Made by a program: the position numbers and the translations under genes | Shown here: positions 1 to 8,297 of the stretch, one piece after another | Layout: the number at the start of each line of letters is the position of its first letter | How positions within the stretch are numbered: position 1 is the stretch's first letter | Assembly: GCA_030123525.1 (NCBI GenBank) | Contig: CP126125.1 | Span: 1,674,001-1,738,000 of the forward strand | Length of the DNA: 64,000 bases | Direction of reading: 5' to 3' | From: ELB16-189 sp018266435 | Lineage (GTDB): Bacteria; Bacteroidota; Bacteroidia; Cytophagales; Cyclobacteriaceae | Notes under the pieces: generated by a model | The model's input: only the letters and a program-made list of their open reading frames with translations | What the model was told of the DNA's origin: nothing | Database searches by the model: none

Positions 1-2
1 CT

Positions 3-416
3 GAGAAGAACGTAGTTCAAGTAGCCGTGTCTTCGGCTGACCACACAACATTGGTTACGGCAGTAAAGGCGGCAGAGTTGGTGGATGCGCTTTCTAATGC
101 CGGCCCGTTTACGGTGTTTGCACCTACCAACGAAGCATTTAATCAGCTGCCTGCCGGCACCGTAGAAGGATTGCTCAAGCCAGAAAAAAAATCTGACCTT
201 CAAAATATTTTACAGTATCATGTGGCCGTGGGTGTATATCATTTAGAAAACCTGGCGGATGGACAAACACTGGGTATGGTAAATGGAGACAATGTTACGT
301 TTGCCGTGAAAGATGGAAAAGTTACCATTAACGGTGCAGCAATCAAAGGAACAGTAAAGGGATCTAACGGTATAGTGCACGTGATTGACAAAGTATTGTT
401 GCCTCCCACAAAATAA
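3..416 (+). CDS. Fasciclin (FAS1) domain protein, 5' end outside window
   Basis: The reading frame is open to the left edge, so the N-terminus, probably with a signal peptide, lies outside the window. The visible 137 residues form most of one FAS1 (BIgH3/fasciclin) domain: the block FTVFAPTNEAF, the HV-type segment LQNILQYHVAVGVY and the closing NGIVHVIDKVLLP are its hallmark H1 and H2 regions. FAS1 proteins in Bacteroidota are usually exported and thought to mediate adhesion, but the ligand cannot be read from sequence. A GTG at 27 could be mistaken for the start; codons upstream of it continue the domain (residues EKNVVQVA), so it is internal. Confidence 0.9.
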   Translation, partial: EKNVVQVAVSSADHTTLVTAVKAAELVDALSNAGPFTVFAPTNEAFNQLPAGTVEGLLKPEKKSDLQNILQYHVAVGVYHLENLADGQTLGMVNGDNVTFAVKDGKVTINGAAIKGTVKGSNGIVHVIDKVLLPPTK

Positions 417-474
417 ATTTTTTTGATCAGCCATTCGATTTATTGAAAAACTGGTACTGGTCAAAACAAACAAC

Positions 475-506
475 AAGCATCCACAGATAAAAACCTGTGG
501 GTGCTT
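475..506. other. Strong 12-bp hairpin after the fasciclin gene
   Basis: Bases 475-486 pair with 495-506 over 12 positions, one of them G-T, around an 8-base loop. On the + strand no T-run follows, so it is not a classical terminator of the fasciclin gene. On the - strand a T-rich tract follows, so it could terminate in that direction or protect the 3' end of the fasciclin mRNA. Confidence 0.5.
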
Positions 507-549
507 GAAAAAAATAAATACAGGTATCTTTCGCGATAACTGAATACAA

Positions 550-933
550 TTGATAACAAGAAAATTTCTGGCTGCCTTGGTGTTGTTTGCCATGATCCTC
601 CACTGCTCATGTCGGCTCGGTTTTCTTAACCTCATTTACCAAAATCGTCAGCAAATCTCACTGTCGTTAGGGCTGATCAGTGAAATACCCATTGCCATGT
701 GTAACAGTGATTATGATTTTGGCCATGAGTTGAAAGTCCAGTTAAGCGATGAGACCGCCTCCCCACTTCCTCCACTTTTAATTCAGGCAAGAGAAATTAT
801 TCTCTTTTTTGATTTTGAAAATTTATTAATCACTTTCGAAAGTGCATTCGTTTTTGCCGGCAGATTTTCTAGTTACCCGGAACACACCTATGCCACACCG
901 CTGATTGATATTTTTCAGCCTCCCAGGGTATAG
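550..933 (+). CDS. Small Cys-containing hypothetical protein, DUF6660-like
   Basis: 127 residues from a TTG start; an in-frame ATG at 592 would give a version 14 residues shorter. The N-terminus is hydrophobic (LAALVLFAMILHCSC), suggesting export or lipid anchoring. The C-terminus ends in a short aromatic/proline tail (IDIFQPPRV) like the IWQPPK-type ending of small Bacteroidota proteins that often precede metal-related outer-membrane genes. Neither the family assignment nor the function is secure. The next gene downstream, 176 bases away, is an outer-membrane barrel with a Cys-rich N-terminus, so a shared metal-related role is possible but is inference. A TATCTTTC element near 530 may be its -7 promoter box. 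Confidence 0.5.
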   Translation: MITRKFLAALVLFAMILHCSCRLGFLNLIYQNRQQISLSLGLISEIPIAMCNSDYDFGHELKVQLSDETASPLPPLLIQAREIILFFDFENLLITFESAFVFAGRFSSYPEHTYATPLIDIFQPPRV

Positions 934-1109
934 CTTTTCATCAGTCCATCCGGACAGATTTCTATCAATTGATAGCCTAACACAGTGTGGCCAACCAATG
1001 GTTGTGCTGCATTAAAATTCAGTAACAATCTAACACGATGACATGCTCATGAGCAAATCCAATTGCCCTGATCGGTTCATCAGACTATAAATCAAAAAAA
1101 TCTATACCC

Positions 1110-2015
1110 ATGAAAAAAATTTTTATTTCGATAGTATTACTCTTTGGTGCATCTTACTTTGTTAAGGCCTGTCCTTTTTGTGGATGTGGCAACAGCAATT
1201 TTCAGATTGGTGTTCTGCCCACGTTTTCCAATGCCTTTGCCGGAGTGCGCTACTCGTATTCAACATTCAATACCGACAGCGGCAGCCAATACAGCCGCGA
1301 CTATTTTCATACCACAGAAATATGGGGTGGCTATAAGCGCGGAAAATTTCAAGTGATGGCGTTTATCCCTTACCTCTCCATTCACAAACGCAGCGATGAT
1401 GGGGTAGTAAATTCTTCTGGTCTTGGAGATATTACAATTTTAGGCAATTACCAGTTGATGAGTAATGCCAAACCAGTGAGTGAAAACGGGCGTTACTTTG
1501 CTCACACTCTTTGGGCAGGTGGCGGCATCAAACTAAAGACCGGTCAAAGCGCAGTAGATGTTAACGACCATTGTTTTTCAGTGGGCGACTTCACCGGTAC
1601 ACCGGGCACCGGCAGCACCGATTACCTGATTAATATTAACGATGCCTTGCTTTTTGGCAACCACGGAATTGTTACCAACATTGCTTATAAGATTAACACC
1701 CAAAACAATCAACACTACCGTTACGGAAACCAGTTGTATGTAAACACTGCTTATTTTTATTCCATTGCATTGAACAATTGGACAATTCGCCCGTCAGCCG
1801 GAGTAAACGTGATGAGGAATGAAACGAATCGATACCACGGGCAAGAAGTGCAAGACAGCCAGGGGTACACGGTTAGCGGTATGGCTGGCCTCAATGTGCA
1901 GCGAAAAAAAATTGGTTTGCTGCTCAACGGATTTCTACCCGTTTCTCAAAATTTATTTAACGGCTTCACCCGGTTTAATGAGCGTACTTCGGTTGCGTTG
2001 ACGTATTCTTTTTGA
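1110..2015 (+). CDS. Outer-membrane beta-barrel protein with N-terminal CPFCGCG motif
   Basis: 301 residues. A signal peptide (about residues 1-20, MKKIFISIVLLFGASYFVKA) is followed at once by CPFCGCGNSNFQ, a Cys-rich cluster placed at or just after the cleavage site. The rest alternates short amphipathic strands with aromatic residues and ends in a terminal Phe (VALTYSF), as outer-membrane barrels do. The layout (GDITILGNYQL, GGGIKLKTG) resembles the transporter / phenol-degradation MetA-like barrel group. The CxxCxC cluster could bind a metal or be lipidated; the sequence does not decide. The substrate is unknown. It stands alone on the + strand, with the small Cys-containing gene upstream. 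Confidence 0.7.
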   Translation: MKKIFISIVLLFGASYFVKACPFCGCGNSNFQIGVLPTFSNAFAGVRYSYSTFNTDSGSQYSRDYFHTTEIWGGYKRGKFQVMAFIPYLSIHKRSDDGVVNSSGLGDITILGNYQLMSNAKPVSENGRYFAHTLWAGGGIKLKTGQSAVDVNDHCFSVGDFTGTPGTGSTDYLININDALLFGNHGIVTNIAYKINTQNNQHYRYGNQLYVNTAYFYSIALNNWTIRPSAGVNVMRNETNRYHGQEVQDSQGYTVSGMAGLNVQRKKIGLLLNGFLPVSQNLFNGFTRFNERTSVALTYSF

Positions 2016-2118
2016 TTAAACCATCCAAACTATACCAGCGTCTATGTATTTTTGAGATAAAGACAAGCGATCAGTCATTTGACAAAGTTTAATTATCCAA
2101 TCAAAGGATGTTTGTAGT

Positions 2119-3516
2119 ATGGATGTAACCGTAAAATTTTTAGGTGGCGCAGAGTCAGTAACAGGCTCGCGCTACCTGCTTACCCTGGACGATTTTCGGT
2201 TGCTGTTTGATTGCGGTCTTTTTCAAGGATTGAAAGAATTGCGTTTGCGCAACTGGGATGTTTTTCCTGTTGATGCCGCGAGTATTGATGCCGTAGTGAT
2301 CAGCCATGCACACATTGACCATACCGGGTACTTGCCCCGGTTACTAAAAGAAGGATTTCACGGACCAATTTATTGCACGCACCCTACAGCTGATTTATTG
2401 GAAATCATGTTACTCGATTCTGCAAAGCTGCAGGAAGAGGAAGCAATTTTTGCTAAAGAACATGGTTACTCCAAGCACGCTAACCCACTGCCGCTATATA
2501 CCGTTGGTGATGTTCACGCAGTGTTTCCTCTGCTTCGGCCATATGGAGTTAATCAAAAGATCAAATTGCATGAATCGCTTGAAATTATTTTTCGGGGAGC
2601 CGGGCATCTGCTGGGAGCTGCCATTACCGAAGTTTTGATCAAAGGAAAAATACAAACTAAAAAAATTACTTTCTCGGGAGATTTAGGACGCTCAAACGAT
2701 GCTATTCTTGCACCCCCCGAGCCGATCGACAACACAGATATTCTTTTTATAGAATCTACCTATGGTGCAAAAGACAATCCGGCCGGAGACCCCGGCAAAG
2801 AATTGGAGCGAATTGTGAACGAAACATTTAATCGTCAAGGGGTGCTGTTAATTCCTGCATTTGCTGTTGGCCGCACACAAACACTGATGCACATTTTTCA
2901 TAAATTAATATCAGAAAAACGCATTCCTGATGTACCCGTGTACGTAGATAGCCCCATGGCCATTTCGGCTACCTACTTGTACTACAAATACCCCACCTAT
3001 CATCATGCTGATTTTAATAAAACAGAATTTGCCCGCAGCATGGAAACCAATATGATGGTATTTGTAAAAACTTCTGAACACTCCAAACACCTGAATAACC
3101 TGAAGAGCCGCGCAATCATTATTTCGTCCAGCGGCATGATGACGGGCGGACGTATTTTACACCACCTGTACCACCGGCTGAGAAATCCTAATGATACGCT
3201 GCTCATTGCCGGTTACCAGGCCGAAGGCACACGTGGCCGAAGGTTGATGGATAAAGAACCCACCATTCGGATTTTCGGTGAAGAAGTACCTGTAAATTGC
3301 AAAGTGGAATGTATCACCTCGTTATCTGGTCATGCAGACCGTGGGGAATTATTTCAATGGATGAAAAATTTTAAAGCCAAACCAAAAATGGTATTTACTG
3401 TTCATGGCGAAAATCCCGACTTGTCAATTTATGCCGAAGCCATCCGTAAACAAATGGACTGGAACGTACGGGTGCCCCAATACCTTGAGTCAATAAAATT
3501 ATTCAGCGGGTTGTAG
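2119..3516 (+). CDS. Metallo-beta-lactamase fold hydrolase, beta-CASP RNase type
   Basis: 465 residues. The zinc-binding HxHxDH motif is intact (ISHAHIDHTGY, H63, H65, D67, H68), followed by the later motifs GAGHLLGAA and FSGDLGR. A central beta-CASP insert (about residues 205-370; FAVGRTQTL, SSSGMMTGGRILHHL) and a C-terminal RMMBL-like block (SLSGHADRGELFQW, TVHGE) complete the architecture of the CPSF73/YsaA-like RNase family. Such proteins cut RNA using two zinc ions, probably in the cytoplasm, since there is no signal peptide. The length matches the family. The RNA targets are unknown. It is a monocistronic unit; the next gene is convergent. Confidence 0.88.
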   Translation: MDVTVKFLGGAESVTGSRYLLTLDDFRLLFDCGLFQGLKELRLRNWDVFPVDAASIDAVVISHAHIDHTGYLPRLLKEGFHGPIYCTHPTADLLEIMLLDSAKLQEEEAIFAKEHGYSKHANPLPLYTVGDVHAVFPLLRPYGVNQKIKLHESLEIIFRGAGHLLGAAITEVLIKGKIQTKKITFSGDLGRSNDAILAPPEPIDNTDILFIESTYGAKDNPAGDPGKELERIVNETFNRQGVLLIPAFAVGRTQTLMHIFHKLISEKRIPDVPVYVDSPMAISATYLYYKYPTYHHADFNKTEFARSMETNMMVFVKTSEHSKHLNNLKSRAIIISSSGMMTGGRILHHLYHRLRNPNDTLLIAGYQAEGTRGRRLMDKEPTIRIFGEEVPVNCKVECITSLSGHADRGELFQWMKNFKAKPKMVFTVHGENPDLSIYAEAIRKQMDWNVRVPQYLESIKLFSGL

Positions 3517-3595
3517 TTGCCGAACTCAAACAATCTTACGGTGGTTGAGTATCACCGGATGGAGTGTTCAATAGAATAACCTCAAGAGCAATGGC

Positions 3596-4849
3596 TTACG
3601 AGGCAGACGAGACTCTCTTTAGCAATAGAAAATTTAACGCAGAACGCATCAGCAAAAGACATACGAAGGGTATTAAATAAACGCTCAGCGCCTGAGGTAA
3701 CAAAAACCAAAAACCCAACAACAGTGCATAAATCAGTGTAGTGACTAAAAAATAATTTTTCAGCCATTTCGGTTTCCACCTTTTTTTCAATAAGAAGAAG
3801 ATCAAAATAAAATGGGTAGGCAAGGCCCACAGCAAATTAAAGTTCTTGGCAGCCGCCTTGTGGTCGGTAGCGGTCCATAGCAAGAGAAGCAAAAGGCCAA
3901 TAACCCCACAAACAAAAAAGAGAGAGGCATCAAGCCATGCCGAGGTTTTTGCTCGTCTCCAATCACGGTGTGTAATCCAGGCTCCCGCCAGCAGTAGTAA
4001 ACCAAAGACAACCCAGGGATGAAACCACTGAAAGGGAATTTTTTCTATAGCGGGTTCAAACACCACAATTTTTCTTTTTACCAAAGGCAGGCTTAAGAAT
4101 TGATTGGTGGCGTGATCAAATGAAGATTCAATATAATCGGGCAAAAACATGTATTCATAAGGTCGTGCTTTTTTGTCCATAGGGAGACCCAAGCAAATAT
4201 CAATACCCAGGTCGCCCCAGGGTTGTTGCTGCAAATACAAGTCGGTAAGTTGCCGGATTGTATAATCTGTTTGGATGAACGTAGAATCAAAAGCTACGTC
4301 TTCATTCAACACGTGTTCAAATACATCGCGCACTTTGGTAGCACAATTGTTATAAAAATAATCGTAGAGGTAATCCTTATTTTCGGGTTGCACATTCCAG
4401 GCTAAAAACGAAAAAATTTTTTGTGCCTGAGCAGGAGTAAGGTTCAGCAGTTGTTCGTGTACAAAACGTTTATTTTCAATGTAGTATTCCCGAAAGGCAG
4501 GATACGGATAAACATCTACTGAGTAAAGCAAATGGCCGCGGGTAAAATTCAGATAAAAATTAGGTTGGTTGAAATTGAAAACACCGTAGTTAAAAAACAG
4601 ATCGAGATTACCCAGCGAATCGTAAACCCGGATGCCGCTATGCCCAAAGGCGGAATAAAGTTCTTCCTGCGTGGGGCCAAAAGTGATGACCGAAATTTGA
4701 GCATGGGGCGAGAGGGTGTTGAGTTGAGAAAAGCTATAAAAGGGGAGTAACGATAGCCATGAAATGACAAACAGACTTTTGACCGAAAGAGTTGTTCTTG
4801 AGTTTGGACAGATACTTTGTTTAGTAAACATGGTTTGTAAATAAACCAT
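3596..4849 (-). CDS. DUF4105 (Lnb-type N-terminal) membrane protein
   Basis: 417 residues. After a hydrophobic export segment (about residues 24-42) comes a DUF4105 domain of roughly 150 residues with the characteristic LYSAFGHSGIRVYD, NYGVFNF, FTRGHLLYSVDVYPY and YDYFYNNCATKVRDVF blocks; the conserved His and Cys resemble a papain-like catalytic arrangement. The C-terminal third carries about five hydrophobic segments, so the domain is predicted to face the periplasm on a membrane anchor. A shorter start at 4831 (MFTKQSICP) is equally possible. Related Lnb domains appear in lacto-N-biosidase-type proteins, but no substrate is known for the Bacteroidota members. Confidence 0.8.
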   Translation of the reverse strand: MVYLQTMFTKQSICPNSRTTLSVKSLFVISWLSLLPFYSFSQLNTLSPHAQISVITFGPTQEELYSAFGHSGIRVYDSLGNLDLFFNYGVFNFNQPNFYLNFTRGHLLYSVDVYPYPAFREYYIENKRFVHEQLLNLTPAQAQKIFSFLAWNVQPENKDYLYDYFYNNCATKVRDVFEHVLNEDVAFDSTFIQTDYTIRQLTDLYLQQQPWGDLGIDICLGLPMDKKARPYEYMFLPDYIESSFDHATNQFLSLPLVKRKIVVFEPAIEKIPFQWFHPWVVFGLLLLAGAWITHRDWRRAKTSAWLDASLFFVCGVIGLLLLLLWTATDHKAAAKNFNLLWALPTHFILIFFLLKKRWKPKWLKNYFLVTTLIYALLLGFWFLLPQALSVYLIPFVCLLLMRSALNFLLLKRVSSAS

Positions 4850-4946
4850 AAAACTATAAAAACATTAGAACCTCCTTAAAAGAATATAGCTTTTTAAACA
4901 CCGGCTCTAAAAGAAAAATACATTTTTCTGCTTTTCAGTGATGCTG

Positions 4947-4977
4947 TTTGAACACATCGTGTGCCCCATTATCTTTA
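4947..4977 (+). promoter_or_regulatory. Predicted promoter of the ADH-hydrolase-ALDH operon
   Basis: TTTG at 4947-4950 and TATCTTTA at 4970-4977 are separated by exactly 19 bases. This matches the Bacteroidota sigma-ABfr consensus (TTTG, 19 bases, TAnnTTTG) with a single mismatch at the last base. Transcription would start near 4984, leaving a leader of about 110 bases before the alcohol dehydrogenase ATG. Confidence 0.65.
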
Positions 4978-5006
4978 CCATGCCAAGCATCAGCGCAGTA
5001 CAGCTA

Positions 5007-5033
5007 TAAGTTAAGGTATTTATTTTTAACTTA
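5007..5033 (+). promoter_or_regulatory. Inverted repeat in the leader of the ADH operon
   Basis: TAAGTTAA at 5007-5014 and its exact reverse complement TTAACTTA at 5026-5033 flank an 11-base spacer, downstream of the predicted transcription start and about 60 bases before the alcohol dehydrogenase gene. The position suits a repressor operator or an RNA hairpin. The region is AT-rich, so chance is a real alternative. Confidence 0.35.
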
Positions 5034-5092
5034 ATACGTGAAATTTCTGCACCTTAAACAGAATAAAACTTTGCATAAATAAAAGACTGTTC

Positions 5093-6241
5093 ATGACCTT
5101 CGATAAAATCTATCAATACAATTTCCCTACGATTATCAGGTTCGGTGCCAATTCGGTGAAAGAACTTCCTGATTACCTCAAAAAAAATAATTTATCAAGA
5201 CCGCTACTGGTGACCGACCCAACCGTAGCCCAACTTAGTTTTTTCAGGTCGATAGCTGATTCGCTAAAAAAGCAAAATATTTCAGTTGAGGTATTTCACG
5301 ATATCCATAAAAATCCGGTGAAGTCGGATGTATACAAAGGCACCAATGTTTTTGATCAAACGAAGCGAGATTCTGTAATCGGTATTGGCGGAGGTGCAGC
5401 ACTCGATGTGGCCCGTGCCGTTGTGCTGCAGATTAATCACCGCGAAGATCTTTTTAAGTATGATGATTTGGTCGGTGGCGATGTATTTGTAATCAACGAG
5501 GTTCCGCATTTTATTACCGTGCCCACTACAGCCGGAACAGGCAGTGAAGTGGGCCGCAGCGCGATCATTGCCGATGATGAAACACACCAAAAGAAAATTC
5601 TCTTCTCACCCAAACTGTTGGCAAAAATTGTTTTTGCTGACCCTATACTGACCATGGAGTTGCCTTCGTTCATTACGGCTGCCACAGGCATGGATGCGCT
5701 CACACACAATATGGAAGCCTACTTGGCCAAAATGCCGCATCCTATGTGTGAAGGAATTGCGCTTGAAGGTATTTCGTTAATTCATCAATCGCTTGAAAAA
5801 GCAGTGAATCAACCTGACCTGGAATCGCGAAGTAAAATGCTGATTGCTTCGTTGATGGGTGCAGTTGCTTTTCAAAAAGGATTAGGCGTGGTACATTCAT
5901 TGGCTCATCCGCTTTCTTCGTTGCTGGATACACACCATGGCCTGGCTAACGCGGTGAACATTCCGTATGGAATGGAATTTAACGTAAAAGGATTTGAACA
6001 TAAATTTAAAAACATCGCCCGAACACTGGATCTGAAAGACGAAACCGGCAAGGGTGTAGTAAATTATTTGTTTGACCTGAATTCTAAAATAAAAATTCCA
6101 CACAAACTTCGCGAAATCGGAATGAAGAACGAACATATTGAAACACTGGCCGATTTGGCCATTGCTGATTTCGCTCACCCCAATAATCCAAAACCTGTTA
6201 CGCGCGAAGATTTTAAACAACTTTATCTGAAAGCACTGTGA
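5093..6241 (+). CDS. Iron-containing alcohol dehydrogenase (group III)
   Basis: 382 residues, a full-length type III NAD(P)-dependent dehydrogenase. The glycine-rich nucleotide site is VIGIGGGAALDVA (about residues 95-107), followed by TVPTTAGTGSEVG. The four metal ligands are at D201, H205, H268 and H282, with spacings of 4, 63 and 14 residues, identical to those of FucO-type enzymes. It should interconvert a primary alcohol and its aldehyde in the cytoplasm. It is the first gene of a tightly overlapping trio with a gamma-glutamyl hydrolase and an aldehyde dehydrogenase, which suggests an alcohol-to-acid oxidation of a gamma-glutamylated substrate rather than fermentation. The native alcohol is inferred from context. 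Confidence 0.92.
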   Translation: MTFDKIYQYNFPTIIRFGANSVKELPDYLKKNNLSRPLLVTDPTVAQLSFFRSIADSLKKQNISVEVFHDIHKNPVKSDVYKGTNVFDQTKRDSVIGIGGGAALDVARAVVLQINHREDLFKYDDLVGGDVFVINEVPHFITVPTTAGTGSEVGRSAIIADDETHQKKILFSPKLLAKIVFADPILTMELPSFITAATGMDALTHNMEAYLAKMPHPMCEGIALEGISLIHQSLEKAVNQPDLESRSKMLIASLMGAVAFQKGLGVVHSLAHPLSSLLDTHHGLANAVNIPYGMEFNVKGFEHKFKNIARTLDLKDETGKGVVNYLFDLNSKIKIPHKLREIGMKNEHIETLADLAIADFAHPNNPKPVTREDFKQLYLKAL

Positions 6242-6936
6242 GTAAAAAAATTGTTATCGGCATAACGGATTGCGGAAAAAAACATCTCAATTATGAGAAC
6301 TGGATAAAAAAAGTGCCTGATGAGGTAGACGTGATCAGATTGGGTCATTCATTTTCAAACCTGGAAGATGTAAAAAAATGCCATGGAATTTTATTGACAG
6401 GCGGTGAAGATATTCACCCAAGCCTTTATGGAAGCAACGAAGTTCATTATGCAAATGCTCCCGATTATTTTGAACATGATCGAGACGAATTTGAAAAAAA
6501 AGTTTTTGGCGAAGCTCAAAATAATAAACTGCCTGTATTAGGAATATGCCGCGGATTGCAACTTATTAATTGCTTGCTTGGCGGAACACTAAAACAAGAC
6601 CTATCGGGTTTGAATGAAATACACAGGCGGGTGTCAAAAGAGGATAAAGTTCATCCAGTAGAAGTGGATCAAAACACGCTTCTCCACCGTATTGTAAAAA
6701 CAGATGCTGGTAAAGTAAACAGCTCGCACCATCAAGCTATCAACAACCTTGGTAATGACCTAAAAATAAATTGCCGGGCAGAAGACGGAACGATTGAAGG
6801 TATTGAAAGAATGGATTTATCTAAGCCGTTTCTTATGGCCGTTCAATGGCATCCTGAACGAATGACCGATCAACACAATTCGTTATCAAAAAATATTCGC
6901 GATTATTTTATAGAAGAGAGCAAGAAAATACAATGA
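6238..6936 (+). CDS. Gamma-glutamyl hydrolase, peptidase C26 / PuuD-like
   Basis: 232 residues from a GTG start that overlaps the previous stop by 4 bases. It is a class I glutamine-amidotransferase fold: GILLTGGEDIHPSLYG near residues 50-65, the nucleophile elbow LGICRGLQ with C104, SSHHQAIN near 162-169 and the catalytic WHPE with H205 and E207. The residues GGEDIHP are typical of the PuuD group, which removes the gamma-glutamyl group from gamma-glutamyl-GABA. No synthase domain is fused, so it acts alone as a hydrolase. Lying between an alcohol and an aldehyde dehydrogenase, it is inferred to release the free amino acid at the end of a gamma-glutamylation pathway. Confidence 0.85.
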   Translation: MSKKIVIGITDCGKKHLNYENWIKKVPDEVDVIRLGHSFSNLEDVKKCHGILLTGGEDIHPSLYGSNEVHYANAPDYFEHDRDEFEKKVFGEAQNNKLPVLGICRGLQLINCLLGGTLKQDLSGLNEIHRRVSKEDKVHPVEVDQNTLLHRIVKTDAGKVNSSHHQAINNLGNDLKINCRAEDGTIEGIERMDLSKPFLMAVQWHPERMTDQHNSLSKNIRDYFIEESKKIQ

Positions 6937-8297
6937 AAATTATCAATCCCGCTACCGAAGAAATCATCAAAGAAATTAACGAAGATGACACAGCTTCTGT
7001 TTTAACAAAATACAAACTGCTGACAGAAGGGCAAAAAAAATGGCAAACTGTGTCGCTGGGTGAACGAGCAAACCGGTTGAAAAATTTTAGTGAGTCGCTC
7101 CAATCAACCATTGAGCCACTGGCAGCCGTACTTACAGCCGAAGTAGGTAAGCCCTTACAACAATCGAGGAATGAAATCAATGGGGCCTGTGCACGCGTTC
7201 AATGGCTCACCGCTCATGCCGAAAAATACCTGGCTGATGAAACAATGGTGCTGGAAAAAGGTCTTGTTGAAAAAATTAAATACGAACCGCTGGGTGTTAT
7301 TGCAAATATTTCGGCCTGGAATTATCCTTACCTCGTTGGGGTCAATGTTTTTGTTCCGGCTTTGCTTGCCGGCAATGCGGTAATGTATAAGCCATCGGAG
7401 TACGCAACATTAACCGGACTGGAAATTGAAAGAATATTAAAAAAGGCCGGTATTCCCGATGAAGTGTTTCAGGTTGCGGTTGGAGGAAAAGAAGTGGGAG
7501 AGATTTTATTAAACACGTCATTTGATGGATATTTTTTTACGGGTTCATACAAAACCGGAAAATACATTTACGAAAAAGTAGCTTCGAAAATGGTTCCGTG
7601 TCAATGCGAGTTGGGCGGAAAAGATCCACTCTATGTGGCTGACGATATTGCCGATGTGAAGGCTGTGGCTGCCGGCACTGCCGATGGAGCTTTTTACAAC
7701 AACGGACAAAGCTGTTGTGCCGTGGAACGGATTTATGTGCACCAAAAAATTTACGATCAATATGTGGAGGAATTTGTGAAAGAGCTGAAAAGTTGGAAAC
7801 AGGGAAGCCCGACTGAAGCCGGTGTTTATTTTGGACCTCTCACACGCCAAGACCAGGGTAGAGTGTTGCAGCATCAAGTGGAAGAAGCCGTGCGGGGCGG
7901 TGCCAAAATTTTATCCGGTGGAAAACCAATTGCCGGCAAAGGATATTACTTTGAGCCCACCGTATTAGTAAATGTAAACAATCAAATGGCCATCATGCGT
8001 GATGAGTCGTTTGGCCCGGTGATCGGTATCATGAAAGTAAAGGACGATGACGAAGCCATTCGGCTTATGCAGGACACAGAATATGGACTAACGGCATCGG
8101 TTTACAGCAGCGACCAACAACGTGCGGAAAATATTTTACAACAAATTAACTCGGGCACTGGGTATTGGAATTGTTGCGACCGGGTGAGTGCGGCTGTACC
8201 CTGGAGCGGAAGAAAACATTCAGGCTTTGGCTCAACATTATCTCATGCCGGGCTACGCGCGTTTGCCAAACCTAAAGCGTATCATTTACGGGGGTGA
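6933..8297 (+). CDS. NAD(P)-dependent aldehyde dehydrogenase
   Basis: 454 residues; its ATG overlaps the preceding stop by 4 bases (ATGA). Family marks are ISAWNYPYLVG (about 126-136), the Rossmann segment GYFFTGSYKTGK, the general base E226 in CELGGKDP, the nucleophile C261 in NNGQSCCAVERI and the late FGPVIGIM motif. It should oxidise an aldehyde to the carboxylate using NAD(P). Its closest logical partner is the alcohol dehydrogenase two genes upstream: the pair turns an alcohol into an acid, as PuuC does for gamma-glutamyl-aminobutyraldehyde. The next gene (ilvA) is convergent and ends at the adjacent base, so no separate terminator is visible. Confidence 0.92.
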   Translation: MKIINPATEEIIKEINEDDTASVLTKYKLLTEGQKKWQTVSLGERANRLKNFSESLQSTIEPLAAVLTAEVGKPLQQSRNEINGACARVQWLTAHAEKYLADETMVLEKGLVEKIKYEPLGVIANISAWNYPYLVGVNVFVPALLAGNAVMYKPSEYATLTGLEIERILKKAGIPDEVFQVAVGGKEVGEILLNTSFDGYFFTGSYKTGKYIYEKVASKMVPCQCELGGKDPLYVADDIADVKAVAAGTADGAFYNNGQSCCAVERIYVHQKIYDQYVEEFVKELKSWKQGSPTEAGVYFGPLTRQDQGRVLQHQVEEAVRGGAKILSGGKPIAGKGYYFEPTVLVNVNNQMAIMRDESFGPVIGIMKVKDDDEAIRLMQDTEYGLTASVYSSDQQRAENILQQINSGTGYWNCCDRVSAAVPWSGRKHSGFGSTLSHAGLRAFAKPKAYHLRG

